Shown: positions 61,058 through 64,000 of the stretch, in pieces
Layout of the letters: each line of letters begins with the position of its first letter
How positions within the stretch are numbered: the stretch's first letter is position 1
Assembly (NCBI RefSeq): GCF_023746615.1
Contig: NZ_CP082276.1
Location: forward strand, 558,001-622,000
Origin: Grimontia kaedaensis
Lineage (GTDB): Bacteria > Pseudomonadota > Gammaproteobacteria > Enterobacterales > Vibrionaceae
Reading direction: 5' to 3'
DNA: 64,000 nucleotides
Position numbers and translations under genes: made by a program
Notes under the pieces: model-generated
What the model was told of the DNA's origin: nothing
Databases searched by the model: none
The model's input: the letters and a program-made list of their open reading frames with translations, nothing else

Positions 61058-63573
61058 TCTATTTTTGCTGCGACCAACGCCGACGTGAGGCAGTGCGCCA
61101 GTCAGATTTGAATGGCATCGACTTCGTTGAAGTCATCGATCGTGAAGCGGCGCTGGAAACTGATCGTCAACGGTTTCTTCATCTGTATTTGGTCAATGAT
61201 CCCGGCGCGTTTGTTTACACCATCGATAACATTCGCATTGAAGGGCCGAATGCCATTGAAATAGTCAATGTCACGATGGGACTGGACGGACAAACTAATG
61301 TATTGGTAATTGAAGTCGCCGAGCCCGGTGATTTCTCGCCTTACACCATCAACATTGTCACCAGCGCATTAAATCCATTGCCACCACCAGAGATAGATCC
61401 TGCGCTGGCATCGGTTAGCTTCTCTTTCAAAGTAGAATGCCCCTCGCCATTCGACTGTCAAAGCAGTTGCGATTGCCCTGAACCTGAAACCCTTGATACA
61501 GAGATAGATTACACGGCGAGAGATTTCTATTCCTTCCGCCGCATGATGCTCGACAGGCTTTCCGTGACGGCGCCAGCCGCGGCGACCGGACACCCCGCAG
61601 ACCTTTCTACTGCATTGGTGGAAGTGCTGGCTTATACCGCTGACCAACTGGCTTACCAACAAGATGCCGCCACCACGGAAGCCTATCTTAATAAAGCGCG
61701 CTCGCGGATTTCGCTCAAACGCATGACAAGGCTGGTGGATTACAGTGTGGATGAAGGCTGCAATGCCCGCTGTTTTTGCCACTTTGCGGTGTCGGCAGAT
61801 GTACATCCTATTGCCCCAGCTACCTTGGTCATTCCCCAAGGCAGCGCTGTGTGCACCCAACTGAGTGAGCAGCCCAGAACCTTCGCGAGAAACGACGCCT
61901 TGCTGGCGCAAAGTGGCGCAGTGTATGAAACCTGCCATGATGTACCTGCACTTTATTCCCTCCATAACGAAATCACTTTTTATACCTGGAGTGACGCTCG
62001 TTGCTACCTGCCAAAAGGCGCTGTCAGTGCCACTTTAAATGGTCATTTCCCTGACTTGGAAGCGGGCATGTATATGGCATTTGAGGAAGTGATGGGGGCA
62101 CGAAGTGGCAGTCAGGCTGACCGACAACTGTCGCACCGTCAGGTGGTTCTCATCACACAAGTGCAGGCATTTGATGTAGATGGTGAACCGCTCCTCGATC
62201 CGGTGACAGAATCGCCCATTACTGAGATTGTTTGGCATGGCGCGGATGCCTTGCGTTTCCCTATGTGCATTTCATCAGAAACTTCCATTGAGGAAGGACG
62301 CCGATACCTTGAACCCGTCACCGTTGCCCGGGGCAATATGGTGCTGGTGGATCATGGTCAAACGATCTCTGGCGAGCGTTTACCAGAAGTGCCACTGCCA
62401 ACGCTGAGTTGGGCGCCGGGGCAGGGCATGCAAGCTGTTAGTGCGAAAGGAGCCAGCTGCGCAGAAGCCAATTGCGAGCAGGAACAGGCTGAAACCATCA
62501 CCCCAAGATACCAGCCGACTCTCGCCAATCGTCCACTGACGTTTTCCCCTGACTATATGCTAGGCGCACCCGCGACGGAGCTTTTAAAAACACCTTCACC
62601 GAGCGAAACATTCGCCAGTGTCTCTCTTGATGCTGATGATGGCGTGGAAGTGCGTCCCTATCACGTCGTTAGGGATATGCTCGCGGCAGACGATTCCTCC
62701 TTGGTATTTACCACGGAAATCGAGCGTGATGGTACGGTGTCACTGCGTTTTGGTGACAACGTCTACGGTCGTCGTCCGTTGCCCGAAACCCGGTTTACAG
62801 CCACCTATCGGGTGGGCGTTGGGTCAGCAGGTCACATCGGTGCGGACAAGCTCTACCATCTCGCTCTGCCTATTCCAGAAGTAATCGAAGTACGCAATGT
62901 CACGCCCGGTGAAGGAGGGCGAAACCCAGAAACCAATGCGGAAATCAGAAAACGTGCGCCTTTCCTGTTCAAAACACAAGAGCGGGCAGTCACGCGGGAA
63001 GACTATCAAACGCTGGGTCGACGGGTGGCAGGTATTCAGGACGTCAGTTGTGCCTACATCCATACGGGTAGTTGGATGACGACCTTTGCCTTGCCCGATC
63101 CGGAAGACAGGGTAGAAGTGTCTGACACATTGCGAACCACGCTTCGTGACCATTACGAAAAATTCCGCCTCGCTGCCCATGATGTAGAAGTGTCGTCTCC
63201 GGTTTATGTTCCCCTTGAAGCGACGCTTCATGTTTGTGTTGCGCCGAATACGTCAAAATCCCATGTTCGCCAGCGCCTGTTAAAACTCTTCTCGTCAAAC
63301 CGTTCACCCGATGGGGCTTTGGGTTTGCTTCACCCCAATCGGTTCCGTGCTGGAGAAACGCTCCATCTCTCACCGTGGTTGGCTGCTGCTCAAAATGTGG
63401 AAGGAGTGATTGCAGCTAAAGTGACACGATTCCGTCGTTTTGGGGACCCAAGAACCAGTGGATTGGTAGACAGAAAGCTCGAATTCGGCCGCACTGAAAT
63501 CGCACGGATTGACAATGACATTAGTCATCCGGGCAATGGCGTGTTCCTTCTCGATATGGATGGAGGGCGTTGA
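61054..63573 (+). CDS. eCIS baseplate J-like protein (gp6/Afp11-like)
   Basis: Large baseplate wedge component of 839 residues. EIDYTARDFYSFRRMMLDRLS and STALVEVLAYTADQLAYQQDAATTEAYL are the typical start of the eCIS 'putative baseplate assembly protein'. The second half has VSLRFGDNVYGRRPLPETRFTATYRVG and the baseplate-J core ERAVTREDYQTLGRRVAGIQDV. Four cysteines cluster at C129, C135, C139 and C141 ahead of the J domain. ATGA overlap with gp25. Confidence 0.9.
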   Translation: MIYFCCDQRRREAVRQSDLNGIDFVEVIDREAALETDRQRFLHLYLVNDPGAFVYTIDNIRIEGPNAIEIVNVTMGLDGQTNVLVIEVAEPGDFSPYTINIVTSALNPLPPPEIDPALASVSFSFKVECPSPFDCQSSCDCPEPETLDTEIDYTARDFYSFRRMMLDRLSVTAPAAATGHPADLSTALVEVLAYTADQLAYQQDAATTEAYLNKARSRISLKRMTRLVDYSVDEGCNARCFCHFAVSADVHPIAPATLVIPQGSAVCTQLSEQPRTFARNDALLAQSGAVYETCHDVPALYSLHNEITFYTWSDARCYLPKGAVSATLNGHFPDLEAGMYMAFEEVMGARSGSQADRQLSHRQVVLITQVQAFDVDGEPLLDPVTESPITEIVWHGADALRFPMCISSETSIEEGRRYLEPVTVARGNMVLVDHGQTISGERLPEVPLPTLSWAPGQGMQAVSAKGASCAEANCEQEQAETITPRYQPTLANRPLTFSPDYMLGAPATELLKTPSPSETFASVSLDADDGVEVRPYHVVRDMLAADDSSLVFTTEIERDGTVSLRFGDNVYGRRPLPETRFTATYRVGVGSAGHIGADKLYHLALPIPEVIEVRNVTPGEGGRNPETNAEIRKRAPFLFKTQERAVTREDYQTLGRRVAGIQDVSCAYIHTGSWMTTFALPDPEDRVEVSDTLRTTLRDHYEKFRLAAHDVEVSSPVYVPLEATLHVCVAPNTSKSHVRQRLLKLFSSNRSPDGALGLLHPNRFRAGETLHLSPWLAAAQNVEGVIAAKVTRFRRFGDPRTSGLVDRKLEFGRTEIARIDNDISHPGNGVFLLDMDGGR

Positions 63574-63574
63574 T

Positions 63575-64000
63575 ATGGCAAACCATGAATCACATTGTGG
63601 CGCTTGCAGCGGCATCGAGGTGCTGACACCGAAAGCACCACAAAATACCCAAGGCTTATCCCGAATCGGTTATCGAAGCGGAGAATACCAAGATTTTTAC
63701 GCCAGCATGACCGCGAGACTCTCTTCTGCCAAACATGGTGCTTTGGGTGTACTGACTTCCCGCGATTCTGGCGATTTTTCTTTGGCACTTATTGACGCCT
63801 GGGCCGCCAGTTGTGATGTGCTGACCTTCTACAACGAAATGTGGCTAAACGAAGCCTACGTTAACACCGCGATGGAAACCGGTTCACTTCATGAAATGGC
63901 GATGCTGATTGACTATGCGCCTCATCCTGGCGCAGCAGCGACAGCAGATCTGGCTTTCACCATCGCTGCGGGTGAAGGAATACCGGAAGAAATCACAGTG
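63575..64000 (+). CDS. eCIS baseplate assembly protein, 5' part only (Afp12-like)
   Basis: An open frame from ATG 63575 continues past the window end (142 codons visible, no stop). GGAGGGCG is upstream and the start is 1 bp after the baseplate-J stop. It begins MANHESHCGACSGIEVLTPK and continues GLSRIGYRSGEYQDFYASMTARLSS and SLALIDAWAASCDVLTFYNEMWLNEAYV, the pattern of the second large 'putative baseplate assembly protein' of eCIS loci (a CxxC at the N-terminus is usual). The rest, including any tape measure or fibre genes, lies outside the window. Confidence 0.8.
   Translation, partial: MANHESHCGACSGIEVLTPKAPQNTQGLSRIGYRSGEYQDFYASMTARLSSAKHGALGVLTSRDSGDFSLALIDAWAASCDVLTFYNEMWLNEAYVNTAMETGSLHEMAMLIDYAPHPGAAATADLAFTIAAGEGIPEEITV

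Noticed and set aside
48303..64000. Contractile-tailed prophage
   Set aside because: No integrase, capsid, portal, terminase or lysis gene is visible; DUF4255, AAA+ ATPase and DUF4157 genes are eCIS hallmarks. The right end is not visible, so this is not absolute.

Overview
The window looks like chromosome of a marine gammaproteobacterium, most likely a member of the Vibrionaceae (Vibrio, Photobacterium, Enterovibrio or Grimontia-like). The main reason is the type VI secretion cluster, whose gene order follows the V. cholerae vipA-to-vasL block gene for gene. Outer-membrane phospholipase A, PqiABC and RhlE fit the same placement. The genus cannot be settled from the sequence alone. No tRNA, rRNA, CRISPR array, insertion sequence or phage integrase was seen.

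Positions 1-19,900 hold metabolism. A tripartite tricarboxylate-type transporter (tctC-tctB-tctA) is followed by a gamma-glutamyltransferase-family enzyme and a DUF599 membrane protein. An IclR-family regulator and a CobS/CobT-like AAA+/VWA pair lie on the minus strand. Divergent from them runs a C2-sulfonate (taurine) operon: sulfoacetaldehyde acetyltransferase (xsc), a small NTF2-like protein and an FAD oxidoreductase in the positions expected of taurine dehydrogenase TauX/TauY, a TRAP transporter (TauKLM-like), a short phosphate acetyltransferase (pta), and an FRG-domain protein overlapping pta. The inferred pathway is: taurine uptake by TRAP, oxidative deamination to sulfoacetaldehyde, cleavage by Xsc to acetyl phosphate and sulfite, then acetyl-CoA via Pta. 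A conserved small protein and phospholipase A (pldA) close this part.

Positions 19,874-21,259 contain no convincing gene. The stretch is AT-rich, holds several stem-loops, and includes a terminator-like hairpin with a competing stem in front of tssB. Positions 21,260-41,762 are one co-directional T6SS cluster: tssB, tssC, tssE, tssF, tssG, tagH (FHA), tssJ, tssK, tssL, tssH/clpV, vasH, tagO, tssA, tssM, vasL. No hcp, vgrG, PAAR or effector gene is in it.

Positions 41,763-47,831 are a housekeeping island: rhlE (minus strand), pqiABC, and a small dual-specificity-type phosphatase preceded by a near-perfect Pho box.

From 48,303 to the right edge runs a second contractile machine, an extracellular contractile injection system (eCIS, phage-tail-like particle) unrelated in sequence to the T6SS. 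It has one sheath, one tube, a gp26-like baseplate protein with CxxC pairs, a disordered linker protein, a DUF4255 protein, an AAA+ ATPase, a DUF4157 protein that is the best effector candidate, a tube adaptor, a LysM/tail-X protein, separate hub and spike proteins, a PAAR-like tip, gp25, a large baseplate-J protein, and the start of another baseplate protein cut by the window end. The item most worth following is the DUF4157 protein: after its HELTH core it carries a D...E-x-K...Q pattern resembling a PD-(D/E)XK nuclease, then an Arg/Pro-rich segment and a hydrophobic helix.
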